NCBI GenBank assembly: GCA_027533185.1
Contig: JAPZTS010000007.1
Span: forward strand, 186,001 to 250,000
DNA from: Leptospira sp.
GTDB taxonomy: Bacteria > Spirochaetota > Leptospiria > Leptospirales > Leptospiraceae
DNA: 64,000 nt
Direction: 5' to 3'
The position numbers and the translations under genes were made by a program. Shown piece by piece: positions 1-7,931 of this stretch (its first letter is position 1; each line of letters begins with the position of its first letter). The notes beneath the pieces were generated by a model. It ran no database searches, was not told the DNA's origin, and was given only the letters and a program-made list of their open reading frames with translations.

Positions 1-225
1 CCTGGAATGATCAATGTTAGCGGATCCACCTTCAAGTTGATCAAAGATGTTTTTGATTGTGAATTTCGTGGAAAGTTGAATGCTAAAAATAAGGGAGAGG
101 TAGAAATGTACTATGTGATCGGACTTAAATCCCAGTTCGCCTCCTTATCGGATCCCCGAGTTCCGAATGAAAAGTTTTGGCATTACTACTCTGAATTAGA
201 AAACTCGATTCAAATGGTTTCTTAA
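1..225 (+). CDS. Class III adenylate/guanylate cyclase, C-terminal fragment
   Basis: The reading frame is open from the first base of the window, so the true start lies upstream. The visible 74 residues (VSGSTFKLIKDVFDCEFRG, then KNKGEVEMYYV) match the end of class III nucleotide cyclase catalytic domains, where a bound-state strand is followed by the 'G.I..KGKGEV.TY.' segment. The protein would make cAMP or cGMP from ATP or GTP; the metal-binding aspartates lie outside the window. A 12-base gap separates it from the response regulator, so co-transcription is plausible. The family call rests on a short segment only. Confidence 0.65.
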   Translation, partial: PGMINVSGSTFKLIKDVFDCEFRGKLNAKNKGEVEMYYVIGLKSQFASLSDPRVPNEKFWHYYSELENSIQMVS

Positions 226-237
226 CAAACTTGTTGT

Positions 238-891
238 ATGAAAAAAATCCAAAACTCTATCAATTCTAAATTAAAAATCGGAATCGTAGAGAATGATGAT
301 TTGTTTCTTGAGGAAGTTGTCGGTCGTCTTTCAAAAATAGCATCAGTTGGCGAAGTAAAAGGTTGGAAGTCATCGGAAGTTTTTTTACGAGATAATGCTC
401 ACAAAAATTTGGATATCGTTTTTTTAGATATCGTGCTACCGGGAATGAGTGGAATAGATTTGGTTTCTCACCTTACATCAAAAAATGATGGGATCAAAGC
501 TATCATGCTAACCAATATGAACTCCGACGAAATGATATTCAATTCCATCAAAAATGGGGCACTGGGATACCTGCTCAAATCAGAACTTGGACAGATTGAA
601 CCCATTTTAGAAGTGATCCTCGCTGGAGGAGCCTTTATCACTCCGACTATCGCACTGCGGGTATTTGAAAGTTTCCGAAGGCCGAAAGAAACTTTAGAGT
701 TTAACCTAACAGAGAGAGAAAAACAAATCTTGGAACTTCTCACTCGTGGGAAAAAAATTTCATCCGTTTCTGAATTTTTGGATCTAAGTGAGCATACTGT
801 TCATGGTTATGTGAAATCAATTTATAAAAAATTGCAAGTACACAATAGAGCCGAGTTAGTATCTAAAGTCCAAAAGTATGCTATCTTGTAA
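238..891 (+). CDS. LuxR/NarL-family response regulator
   Basis: 217 residues. The N-terminal receiver domain (about 12-125) has the acidic pocket (ENDD) and a phospho-acceptor Asp64 in FLDIVLPGMSG, followed by the switch Thr region (MLTNMNS) and Lys in YLLKSE. The C-terminal part (about 155-215) is a LuxR helix-turn-helix with the typical LTEREKQILELLTRG start and a recognition helix SEHTVHGYVKSIYKKL. It is a phosphorylation-controlled transcription factor. Its stop codon overlaps the start of the downstream histidine kinase (TAATG), so the two are translationally coupled and form a cognate two-component pair. Target genes cannot be told from the sequence. Confidence 0.93.
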   Translation: MKKIQNSINSKLKIGIVENDDLFLEEVVGRLSKIASVGEVKGWKSSEVFLRDNAHKNLDIVFLDIVLPGMSGIDLVSHLTSKNDGIKAIMLTNMNSDEMIFNSIKNGALGYLLKSELGQIEPILEVILAGGAFITPTIALRVFESFRRPKETLEFNLTEREKQILELLTRGKKISSVSEFLDLSEHTVHGYVKSIYKKLQVHNRAELVSKVQKYAIL

Positions 892-2774
892 TGCGTATCC
901 CACTTCTTCCGTTTCTGTCGATCTGTTTATTCTTTGTCACTAACTGTTATACGAATCAAGAGAACCGTCAAACCGATCAATCCTATCTTGATCTTTCGAA
1001 TATATCCTGGGAAGACCAGATTCCCATGAACCTCTCCGAAAATTGGGAATTTTATTGGGGACAATTGATCCAACCAGATACCTTTTCTGAAGCAAAGGTT
1101 CCACCTAAGCCAACTTTATTTGTTCCATTCCGAGTTTGGACATCTCAAAAAATTAAAAATGATTATTTGCCAGCAAAAGGGTATGCAACTTACAGAATAA
1201 AGGTGAAAGTACAAAGTGAAAAAAAAGAAAAACAGTTTTCGGTCTTCTTTCAGCATCCGTTTTCCGCCTCAAAATTGTATATCAATGGTGTATCATTATT
1301 TGAAGTAGGAAAAGTTTCAGCTAATTTAGATGAGATGGTTCCTTTGCGATTGAATACTCTTGTCGATTTTTCTACTAAGGAACAATTTTTAGATATAGTA
1401 ATTCATTTTTCTAATAGAGATTATTTTCGAGGAGGGCCTAGAGGCCAGTTTCTGTTGGCAAGTGCCAAACAAATGCATCGTTATCAGATGCAAAACTATT
1501 TGGTAGAAATCTTTATCTTCGGTTTGATTTTTGGAGCGTTTGTTTACCATCTTGCATTTTTTCTTTTAAACCGGAATCAATTCGTTTTCTTTTATTTTTC
1601 ATTGCTCTGTTTGACCTTTTTGATGCGTATACCCTTTATCAATTCTAAACTTTACCTCTTTTTTATACCAGTTCTACCTACGGTAATTGTTTCGAATGTA
1701 GTTCATTTCATCAATATTCTATCCTTACTTGCAGCTAACCAGTTTCTGATACACTTATTTCAAAGAAAAAAAATTCCATTCATTAGTGAAGTGTTTCTTT
1801 TTGGAGGTGCCATCGCATTTCTTTCTCCTTTCTTTCCTGGATTTTGGAAATATTATTTCAATCTATACTACGTAATTTCATTTGTGATCCTATTTTTTCT
1901 TCATTCGGCTATTTTACTCTACTTACATAGAGATGAAAAGCAAGTTCACTATCTTATGGGAATTGGTTTGTTTGGACTTTCTCTTTCTTGTTATATTGCA
2001 GTTTTTCTCAATCTGTACGGCTCGACAGGTGGAATTTACTTAATTATAGGCTATGCCATCTATGTAACCTTCCAATCGATATCTTTGAGTAAATACTTTT
2101 CATACGCGATAGAAACTAGAGCCAATATTGAATTGCAGATGCAAGAGGAGAATCTGAGAGCTCTCTCTAAACAAAGAGAAGAAATGCAACTTATGGTTCA
2201 CGACAATCTCGGAGCGGGTCTTACTGATTTAAAAATTCTATTAGATCGAGAAATTTTAAAATCGCAAAGTAGTCGAAAATCTTTTTTGTTTGGTCTTCGG
2301 GAAAGATTAAATTCAATATTGGTTTCTTTACGTGCGAATGTATTGGAAATCGAAGATTTGAGTCTTCTCTATGAAAATTTTTTAACGGGCTTGAATCTAA
2401 AACTTCTCCGCAGGTATTCCGAAATCGGTAGAGAAATAAATTTAAATTTTACAGAGCCAATGATTCAACACTTCCATAATTTAAAAATCTCTCCAAAAAA
2501 TCGAGACTTCTATCTCAATCTTTACTATATTTTTTATGAAGTTTGTACAAATGACATAAAGTATGGAATCGGAGAAACGGAATGGAATCTAACTTTTGTG
2601 AATGGAGGTATTCGTTTTAATCAAAGAAACCAGTGTCAGAAAAAAATAGGAAAAGAAATATTAGTGTTAAAGAGCATTTCGACAAGATTGACTCTCCTGA
2701 ATGGAACGGCGAAAGCTACCATTCGCGATTCCATCTTTGAATTAGAAATATTTATCCCAATAGTGACCTCATGA
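891..2774 (+). CDS. 7TM-DISM sensor histidine kinase
   Basis: 627 residues. It opens with a signal or lipoprotein-like segment (FLSICLFFVTNC), then an extracellular 7TMR-DISMED2-type beta-sandwich (about 35-195), about seven membrane helices (about 205-405), a short coiled coil, and a HisKA_3-type dimerisation helix with the phospho-acceptor His437 in VHDNLGAGLTDLK. The ATPase part (about 530-625) has an N-box-like EVCTNDIKYG, but the G1 box (normally DNGxG) is poorly kept. It probably senses a ligand at the envelope and phosphorylates the overlapping upstream response regulator. The weak G1 box leaves open whether it is an efficient kinase or acts more as a phosphatase. Confidence 0.88.
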   Translation: MRIPLLPFLSICLFFVTNCYTNQENRQTDQSYLDLSNISWEDQIPMNLSENWEFYWGQLIQPDTFSEAKVPPKPTLFVPFRVWTSQKIKNDYLPAKGYATYRIKVKVQSEKKEKQFSVFFQHPFSASKLYINGVSLFEVGKVSANLDEMVPLRLNTLVDFSTKEQFLDIVIHFSNRDYFRGGPRGQFLLASAKQMHRYQMQNYLVEIFIFGLIFGAFVYHLAFFLLNRNQFVFFYFSLLCLTFLMRIPFINSKLYLFFIPVLPTVIVSNVVHFINILSLLAANQFLIHLFQRKKIPFISEVFLFGGAIAFLSPFFPGFWKYYFNLYYVISFVILFFLHSAILLYLHRDEKQVHYLMGIGLFGLSLSCYIAVFLNLYGSTGGIYLIIGYAIYVTFQSISLSKYFSYAIETRANIELQMQEENLRALSKQREEMQLMVHDNLGAGLTDLKILLDREILKSQSSRKSFLFGLRERLNSILVSLRANVLEIEDLSLLYENFLTGLNLKLLRRYSEIGREINLNFTEPMIQHFHNLKISPKNRDFYLNLYYIFYEVCTNDIKYGIGETEWNLTFVNGGIRFNQRNQCQKKIGKEILVLKSISTRLTLLNGTAKATIRDSIFELEIFIPIVTS

Positions 2775-2796
2775 AGACTCTTCAATCCATGAAATA

Positions 2797-2920
2797 AAAA
2801 TATAGTCGTCTTTAAGCCTATTGGATTCCTATAATGAAGCATCTGTATCGAATATCTGGGATCGGCGATCCCTTTTTTCTTAGCATCCAAAAATGATTGT
2901 ACTGAGCGAGTTGGTGTCAT
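2797..2920 (-). pseudogene. Remnant of a small MTPTR-type gene
   Basis: Read on the minus strand from the ATG at 2920, the frame begins MTPTRSVQSFLDAKKK. This matches the start of the intact 78-residue protein at 25188-25424 (MTPTRTVQAFIDAKKE). The next stretch (IQMLHYRNPIGLK) still resembles IQSLKSYRKWNEPELIGL of the intact copy but lacks several codons, and similarity is then lost before the 3' end of the kinase gene. The conserved C-terminal half is missing, so I call it a decayed copy. The similarity is seen directly; the decay is inferred. Confidence 0.5.
2798..2864 (+). repeat. 67-bp direct repeat, left copy
   Basis: Shares 67 bases with 4824-4890 in the same orientation, with about five or six mismatches by eye. 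The shared core includes TATTGGATTCCTATAATGAA and the segment GAAGCATCTGT. It overlaps the MTPTR gene remnant. Together the two copies bound the Ada/AlkB repair genes. Confidence 0.8.
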
Positions 2921-3046
2921 ACTTACGTATAGGTTTTGTGAGCTTTTGATCTCTTCTAACAAAAATTTCAGCCAAATAGATAAAATTGATTTGGATCGCA
3001 AGAATCGGGTTTTCTATGGGTACTAAAGCGGTGTATCATTTTTCCT

Positions 3047-3895
3047 ATGGACCTAGCTAAATCTGAAAATTTCAAAAGAATCGAAACTGCCATTCGCTAT
3101 ATCCGGGAAAACTTCCAATGGCAGCCCGATTTGGACCAAGTGGCAGAGCAAGTGAAACTAAGCCCCTTCCATTTCCAAAAACTCTTCACGGATTGGGCAG
3201 GTGTGAGCCCCAAAAAATTCTTACAATACACAACAATAACGTACGCCAAGGAACGATTGAAAACAAGAAACGTAACCTTGTTTGACACGGCAATGGATGT
3301 AGGACTCTCAGGTACGGGTAGATTACATGACCTTTTCATTCAAATTGAAGGCATGACTCCTGGTGAATATAAAAATGGTGGGGAACTATTGGAGATTCAA
3401 TATAGTATTTCAGAAAGTCCATTCGGCAATGTTCTTTGCGCCTCTACAAGAAAAGGAATTTGCCATCTGAGTTTTGTGGATGAAGAATCTATTGCACTAG
3501 ATTCTTTGACGGAAACTTTTCCTAATGCGAAGTACCGACAGGCTACGGATCCTTTTCAAGAGAGCGCTCTTCAAATTTTTCACCGAAAGTGGAGTGAGTT
3601 AGACCAAATCAAACTGCATTTAAAAGGAACTCAGTTTCAATTGAAGGTTTGGGAAGCCTTACTGAAAATTCCCAGTGGAGCATTGACAAGTTATGGAAGC
3701 ATTGCCGATCAACTCTCGCTTCCGAAAGCTGCTCGTGCTGTAGGATCAGCAGTAGGAGACAACCCTGTTGCCTACTTGATCCCATGCCATAGGGTTATCC
3801 AATCGGGAGGAACATTTGGGCAATACCATTGGGGAGAAATGCGCAAAATTGCGATGATAGGCTGGGAAGCATCTCAGCTTACTGTTGGTGGGTGA
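3047..3895 (+). CDS. AraC-type HTH / O6-methylguanine-DNA methyltransferase fusion (Ada-like)
   Basis: 282 residues. Residues about 10-110 form an AraC double helix-turn-helix (the second ending GMTPGEYKN). Residues about 115-275 form an Ada/Ogt methyltransferase with the active-site PCHRV (Cys247) and the helix-turn-helix wing TSYGSIADQL. It should move methyl groups from O6-methylguanine onto Cys247 irreversibly and may activate repair genes. E. coli Ada carries an extra N-terminal metal-binding domain; here that domain is missing and is instead found as the next gene, so the Ada architecture is split. The downstream alkB completes an adaptive-response cluster. Confidence 0.92.
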   Translation: MDLAKSENFKRIETAIRYIRENFQWQPDLDQVAEQVKLSPFHFQKLFTDWAGVSPKKFLQYTTITYAKERLKTRNVTLFDTAMDVGLSGTGRLHDLFIQIEGMTPGEYKNGGELLEIQYSISESPFGNVLCASTRKGICHLSFVDEESIALDSLTETFPNAKYRQATDPFQESALQIFHRKWSELDQIKLHLKGTQFQLKVWEALLKIPSGALTSYGSIADQLSLPKAARAVGSAVGDNPVAYLIPCHRVIQSGGTFGQYHWGEMRKIAMIGWEASQLTVGG

Positions 3896-3975
3896 CCTTG
3901 GGTAAAGAATGATGAATGTAATAAGATTAGAAGAAGATCTAAATCGTGACGGATTTAGCTTAGGGATTATCTTTC

Positions 3976-4239
3976 ATGACGCAGTCAGTTAAACTTTTTT
4001 TCCATGCTGACCTAACAAAATATGAAATAATCAAAGTAATTCGTTCGAAAAAAATTCGATATGCGGGGAATTTTAATTTAAAAATTTACGGAAGATTGGA
4101 CTGCCGTTCAGGGAAAAAAATGAAACAAACCAACCGAGTCTTTTTTCAAAGTAAAAAAGATGCAAAAGAACTAGGATTTCGACCGTGTGGACATTGTATG
4201 AGAATTGAATATTTACATTGGAAAAATGGACTTATTTAA
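3976..4239 (+). CDS. Stand-alone Ada-type metal-binding domain protein
   Basis: 87 residues. The C-terminal half (NRVFFQSKKDAKELGFRPC, then GHC) is the Ada metal-binding fold. In E. coli Ada four cysteines hold zinc and one accepts methyl from phosphotriesters. Here Cys43, Cys71 and Cys74 are present, but the position matching the second Cys of the CxxxC pair is Lys47. Related domains also occur on bacterial nucleases with variable metal ligands. Repair activity is therefore uncertain, and it may only bind DNA or metal. It overlaps alkB, which starts at 4226, and follows the AraC-MGMT gene, so the three are probably one unit. Confidence 0.72.
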   Translation: MTQSVKLFFHADLTKYEIIKVIRSKKIRYAGNFNLKIYGRLDCRSGKKMKQTNRVFFQSKKDAKELGFRPCGHCMRIEYLHWKNGLI

Positions 4240-4825
4240 TCGAAACGTAAGAGAAAATCTTTTACCTTATGATGGGATTGTTGAATACTTAGGTCCCATT
4301 CTGAATCCAAAGGAAGCAAGTGACTATTTTGAGGCAATACTCTCTGCTTCTGCTTGGAAACATGATGAAGCAAAGATATTTGGGAAGCACATCATCACAA
4401 AACGGAAAGTTGCTTGGTATGGCGATAATGACTTTGAATATATATACTCAGGCACAGCAAAGAAGGCTCTTCCTTGGACTGATATTTTATATTCTTTAAA
4501 GACGCTTGTGGAAGAGCGGTCACAAGCAAAATTCAATTCATGTCTCTTGAATTTATACCATTCAGGTGACGAAGGAATGGCCTGGCATTCAGATGATGAA
4601 AAATCTTTGGGAGAGAAAACAACCATCGCTTCCATAAGTTTAGGTGCAGAGAGAAGATTCTATTTAAGACACAAAAAAACAAAAGAGACAATCACAATTG
4701 ATTTGGAACCAGGTGGTTTACTCCTGATGAAAGGAGAAACGCAAACCCATTGGCTACACGCCTTACCAAAGATGAAACGGATACGATCTCCAAGAATCAA
4801 TCTTACGTATCGACAATTCAGATAA
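4226..4825 (+). CDS. alkB: AlkB-like 2OG-Fe(II) dioxygenase (DNA dealkylation)
   Basis: 199 residues from ATG 4226; an in-frame TTG at 4205 is an alternative start. The family start MDLF, then NLLPYDG, supports the ATG. Iron ligands are visible as His121-x-Asp123 (in AWHSDDE) and His178 (in WLHALPK), and the 2-oxoglutarate-binding arginines as RxNLTxR (190-196). The enzyme oxidatively removes 1-methyladenine and 3-methylcytosine lesions from DNA. It overlaps the Ada-type domain gene by 14 bases, suggesting translational coupling. A broken paralogue lies at 24475-25050. Confidence 0.92.
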   Translation: MDLFNRNVRENLLPYDGIVEYLGPILNPKEASDYFEAILSASAWKHDEAKIFGKHIITKRKVAWYGDNDFEYIYSGTAKKALPWTDILYSLKTLVEERSQAKFNSCLLNLYHSGDEGMAWHSDDEKSLGEKTTIASISLGAERRFYLRHKKTKETITIDLEPGGLLLMKGETQTHWLHALPKMKRIRSPRINLTYRQFR

Positions 4826-4890
4826 ATATAGTCGCCTTTAAGCTTATTGGATTCCTATAATGAAGCATCTGTCTCGAATATCTGAAATCG
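4824..4890 (+). repeat. 67-bp direct repeat, right copy
   Basis: Second copy of the repeat at 2798-2864, starting at the stop codon of alkB. Read on the minus strand it still encodes YSRQMLHYRNP, parallel to YSIQMLHYRNP in the left copy, but no MTPTR start is attached. It marks the right edge of the repair cassette. Confidence 0.8.
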
Positions 4891-5323
4891 ATTTCTATAC
4901 TGCAATTTTTTTCTGAGTGTTTGGCGGCCTCTTTGAATGCCTTTTCCATAGCACTTTTGTTAGTGATCTCGGTTCCAAGGAGCAAACTTTGTTTCCATCG
5001 GGAGTGAAGACATGGATGTCAAAGCGGGGGCATTGAAATCATCGGCAATCCTTATTTCACCCGTCAACAAACCTAGGTTTCTTTTTTTGGGCGCACATTT
5101 CCGGCTCTCCATACCAAAATACGAAAACGGATTTCTATTCAGGAATACACTGATTGCATGAGGAGATGAATTTTCAAGACTCTCCGTATCGTTCAAAATG
5201 TATTCAGTCATGCGGACCATATCTGTCATGGACCAAGTAGTATTTCAATCTGTTTGCAGTAAAGAGATTCACATACCATTCATTTGCTACATTAGATTCA
5301 GCTATTGGATTTAATTGTTTCAT
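4891..5323 (-). pseudogene. Decayed gene of unknown family, frameshifted
   Basis: Between alkB and 5406 no intact gene is evident. On the minus strand, protein-like segments run through three frames in order: MKQLNPIAESNVANEWYVNL from ATG 5323, then MTEYILNDTESLENSSPHAI and SVFLNRNPFSYFGMES, then CPRFDIHVFTPDGNKVCSLE near the 3' end. Such serial segments suggest a gene broken by at least two frameshifts. I do not recognise the family. It is also possible that the middle 89-codon frame (4960-5229) is a small real gene. Confidence 0.35.
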
Positions 5324-5405
5324 TTTGAAATCGATTGATTCGACTTTTCGGTTCCGTTAAACATGCATCGGTAGCACCGATAAAAAGAAACTGGGTGAGC
5401 TTATT

Positions 5406-6038
5406 TTAATCGATACAATTATCTCTACAGACCCTTTTCCTAAGTTCCATTAAAGTCTTGTACGGCATCTCATGGATCATAGGATTGATCAGCCAAGTTG
5501 GTATTTCTTGCCCGGGTTCGGAATGAAAAAAATACACAAGTTTGACTTGGCTCTTTGTATCTGATGATAGAGGATATAGTTTTATATAGCCTTTTGCTTT
5601 TTTTAAGGGATACAATCCCTGTTTCACTTCCGTCGATTTGGTAATTCCATCTATGTTTATATGGATTGTGCCATTTGTTTCCTTTAAGAAAACCATACGA
5701 TATTCCATAAATTCATTTTGGTAGGGCCATGGAAAATCTGTTTCCATAAATACGATCTGTTCGTTCTTTGTCTGGTAGATCAGGAATGTCGATTTTGTGA
5801 AAGCAAACCAATTGGGATACTCATTCACATCTTTCAATTCTTTCACAATGGTTTCCAAGTCAGTATCGAGTATCATCGATGCTTTGAAGGAATGATACTC
5901 ACTTCCGATTTCCTTTCGTGATTCAATCAGGATGCCATCACTGTTTTTCTGGAGCTTCCAGGAACTGGTTGATTCCGCGGAGCTCTTTGTTCCTACCAGT
6001 ATCCCAAAAATGAGGATACCAATTGATATCAATTTCAT
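5406..6038 (-). CDS. Secreted START/SRPBCC-like lipid-binding domain protein
   Basis: 210 residues from ATG 6038; a longer frame to 6128 adds residues before a clear signal peptide (MKLISIGILIFGILVGTKSS), so the shorter start is chosen. The mature part has features of START-like folds: VKELKDVNEYPNWFAFTKST, the strand METDFPWPYQNEFMEYR, and a C-terminal long helix (MIHEMPYKTLMELRKRV). Such proteins bind hydrophobic ligands; the substrate is unknown. It lies 10 bases downstream of a small membrane-protein gene on the same strand, so the two are probably co-transcribed. Confidence 0.72.
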   Translation of the reverse strand: MKLISIGILIFGILVGTKSSAESTSSWKLQKNSDGILIESRKEIGSEYHSFKASMILDTDLETIVKELKDVNEYPNWFAFTKSTFLIYQTKNEQIVFMETDFPWPYQNEFMEYRMVFLKETNGTIHINIDGITKSTEVKQGLYPLKKAKGYIKLYPLSSDTKSQVKLVYFFHSEPGQEIPTWLINPMIHEMPYKTLMELRKRVCRDNCID

Positions 6039-6048
6039 AAGGACTGGA

Positions 6049-6480
6049 TTAAAGAATCGTTTCCTTGTGAAACTTAAGTACCATAAAGTAATAAATGAAT
6101 ACGGCACAAAAAATAAGATCGCCAACAATTACTACGAATACAATCGGTTGGGCAAAGCCAGAAAGATAGAACTGTAGTAACTTCAAAGCAAAACCAAGTT
6201 TTCCGATTCCTCCTACAATTACGATACCAGTGTGTTTCATAGGATTGTAGGCGACAATTAGGTATCCTATAAAATAAGTTAAGGTAGTGCCCCAAGCTCC
6301 TTGGTAAATATGATAATACAAAGGATCAACAAGTTCTCTATGAAATAAATTTTGAAAGGTATATGCGGTATTAAAATATCCGAAACCAGCACCAATCAAA
6401 TTCCAAATTGCCGCCACAATAAAGATTCCCATGAGTATCGGATATTTTTTGTAAGTTAAGTCTTTTACGTTTTTATTCAT
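6049..6480 (-). CDS. Small four-helix membrane protein
   Basis: 143 residues with about four hydrophobic segments (around 15-37, 65-80, 85-105 and 112-135), a short charged N-terminus and a basic C-terminus (LKFHKET). There is no catalytic motif that I can see. It resembles uncharacterised inner-membrane proteins, and the function is unknown. It sits directly upstream of the START-like gene, and the Crp-type regulator lies upstream on the same strand. Confidence 0.7.
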   Translation of the reverse strand: MNKNVKDLTYKKYPILMGIFIVAAIWNLIGAGFGYFNTAYTFQNLFHRELVDPLYYHIYQGAWGTTLTYFIGYLIVAYNPMKHTGIVIVGGIGKLGFALKLLQFYLSGFAQPIVFVVIVGDLIFCAVFIYYFMVLKFHKETIL

Positions 6481-6550
6481 GCAATCACAATAAATCGGAT
6501 TGCAAACAAAGTCATTTACATAGGTAAAGAACTTAGAAAAATTTAAAAGA

Positions 6551-7141
6551 TCAGCCTCTTTTTTTTGCCAATTTATTTCGAATGCGACTCAATTGGGTCG
6601 GACTAATACCCAAGTATGTGGCAATATGATATTGCGGGATTTGATTTTCTATACCAGGAAATTCATCTAACAGAATTAAGTATCTATCCGCTGCATCTAA
6701 CAAAGCCATTTCTAATTCTCTTTTTTCATTTCGCAAAAACAAATACTCTGACATTCGTCGGCGCAGTCGTTCTACTTCTGGATATTTTTCCGTTAATCGA
6801 TCCAAATCTATGATCGATAACTTCCAGACGATACAGTCTGTAAGTGCTTGTTGGGGAAGTCTATTTGGCATACCCGTGATTATAGATGCGTAGGATCCGA
6901 TGAAATTTGGCGGAGTAAAAAATGTTTTGTTATATTCCTTACCTTCATCATTGGTATAAAAAGCCCGAACGATTCCCTTCTCCAAAAATCCAATTTCCCG
7001 TGAGATTTCACCCTCCTTCACGAAATAATCTAATTTTTTTATTTCAACTTTTCTAATATTGGAAGCCATTTCCAAAAATACTTTCTCTGGAATGGGACTT
7101 AAACGGTTCAAGAATGAAAAAAGTTCGTTTGATTGGTTCAT
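6551..7141 (-). CDS. Crp/Fnr-family transcriptional regulator
   Basis: 196 residues. The N-terminal cyclic-nucleotide-binding-type beta-roll (about 20-125; YFVKEGEISREIGFLEKGIV and FFTPPNFIGSYASIITGMPN) is followed by a C-terminal helix-turn-helix (about 155-192) with IATYLGISPTQLSRIRNKLA. The roll lacks the full GE...R-T/S phosphate cassette of CAP, so cAMP binding is doubtful and another effector is possible. It precedes the two-gene membrane/START unit on the same strand, separated by about 70 bases, and could regulate it. Confidence 0.88.
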   Translation of the reverse strand: MNQSNELFSFLNRLSPIPEKVFLEMASNIRKVEIKKLDYFVKEGEISREIGFLEKGIVRAFYTNDEGKEYNKTFFTPPNFIGSYASIITGMPNRLPQQALTDCIVWKLSIIDLDRLTEKYPEVERLRRRMSEYLFLRNEKRELEMALLDAADRYLILLDEFPGIENQIPQYHIATYLGISPTQLSRIRNKLAKKRG

Positions 7142-7420
7142 TCAAAATGAAGATGGTTGAGGTTATAGATTAGATAGGACTGATTTTCTGAATGCAGATT
7201 CATTCGTAACAAATTTGTAAAAGTCTGTCCAAGAGTAAATGATTATATGTTAGTTAGCTTTTTTTAGGGGGACGGATTGTACATTCTAAGTTGGTGCATA
7301 CCTACTGTTCTGGCTTGCATTTGGAACCGGAAGTAGTGGATACCAGGCTCAAAGTCTAAAAAAATCCTAGCTAAATGTCTAGCTCCCGTTCGCCAGTCTT
7401 TTCATCCGGTTTGCAGTCCC

Positions 7421-7726
7421 CTAACAACATACTGCTGTTTGCAATCGTTTATCCCTTTGATAGGTTCTATCATTTCCCACTTCCATATGTGAGATCAAAA
7501 ATTTAGGTGGATTTGCCTGAAAAATCGATTCAAAAAACTTATCTGAAGATTCTTTGTGTAAAAAGAACTTTCCAGGTTTGGGAGATTGACTAACCCTTAA
7601 ATCCTCAATCGATTCCCAAACAAAGCGTAGGTGGCGATCATCTGTGGTAGGATCGTTTTCCCATTCCGGTTCCCATAAATCGGTTATTCCCTCACAGACT
7701 TTCTTCTTTTGGCTCCTAACTCTCAT
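7421..7726 (-). CDS. Hypothetical protein, possibly part of a decayed gene
   Basis: 101 residues with a protein-like composition (LWEPEWENDPTTDDRHLRFV; GKFFLHKESSDKFFESIF). I do not recognise a family. Immediately upstream on the minus strand (about 7730-7865) another frame encodes KIIIFAADGKGRFLESKTNV, then stops, with no start codon. The two pieces could be halves of one broken gene. The neighbouring 7142-7420 stretch holds nothing I can identify. Confidence that this is an active gene is low. Confidence 0.35.
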   Translation of the reverse strand: MRVRSQKKKVCEGITDLWEPEWENDPTTDDRHLRFVWESIEDLRVSQSPKPGKFFLHKESSDKFFESIFQANPPKFLISHMEVGNDRTYQRDKRLQTAVCC

Positions 7727-7931
7727 AGGACTCCTATTGTTTTCCGTTGTTCTAAACCGTGCATCTTTCTTTTTTGGAATTCCAATTCCACGTCACGTAG
7801 AACATTTGTTTTAGATTCCAGAAATCTGCCCTTTCCATCTGCTGCAAAGATAATTATTTTAAGTAAGGAAAAATTTCAAAGGATTCGGAAAAAGCTTGAT
7901 TCTTTTTACAGCTTGAACTAAAAAATATTCC

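Noticed and set aside
5932..6177. 81-codon plus-strand frame
   Set aside because: It is antisense to two genes with clear signals (START-like protein and membrane protein).
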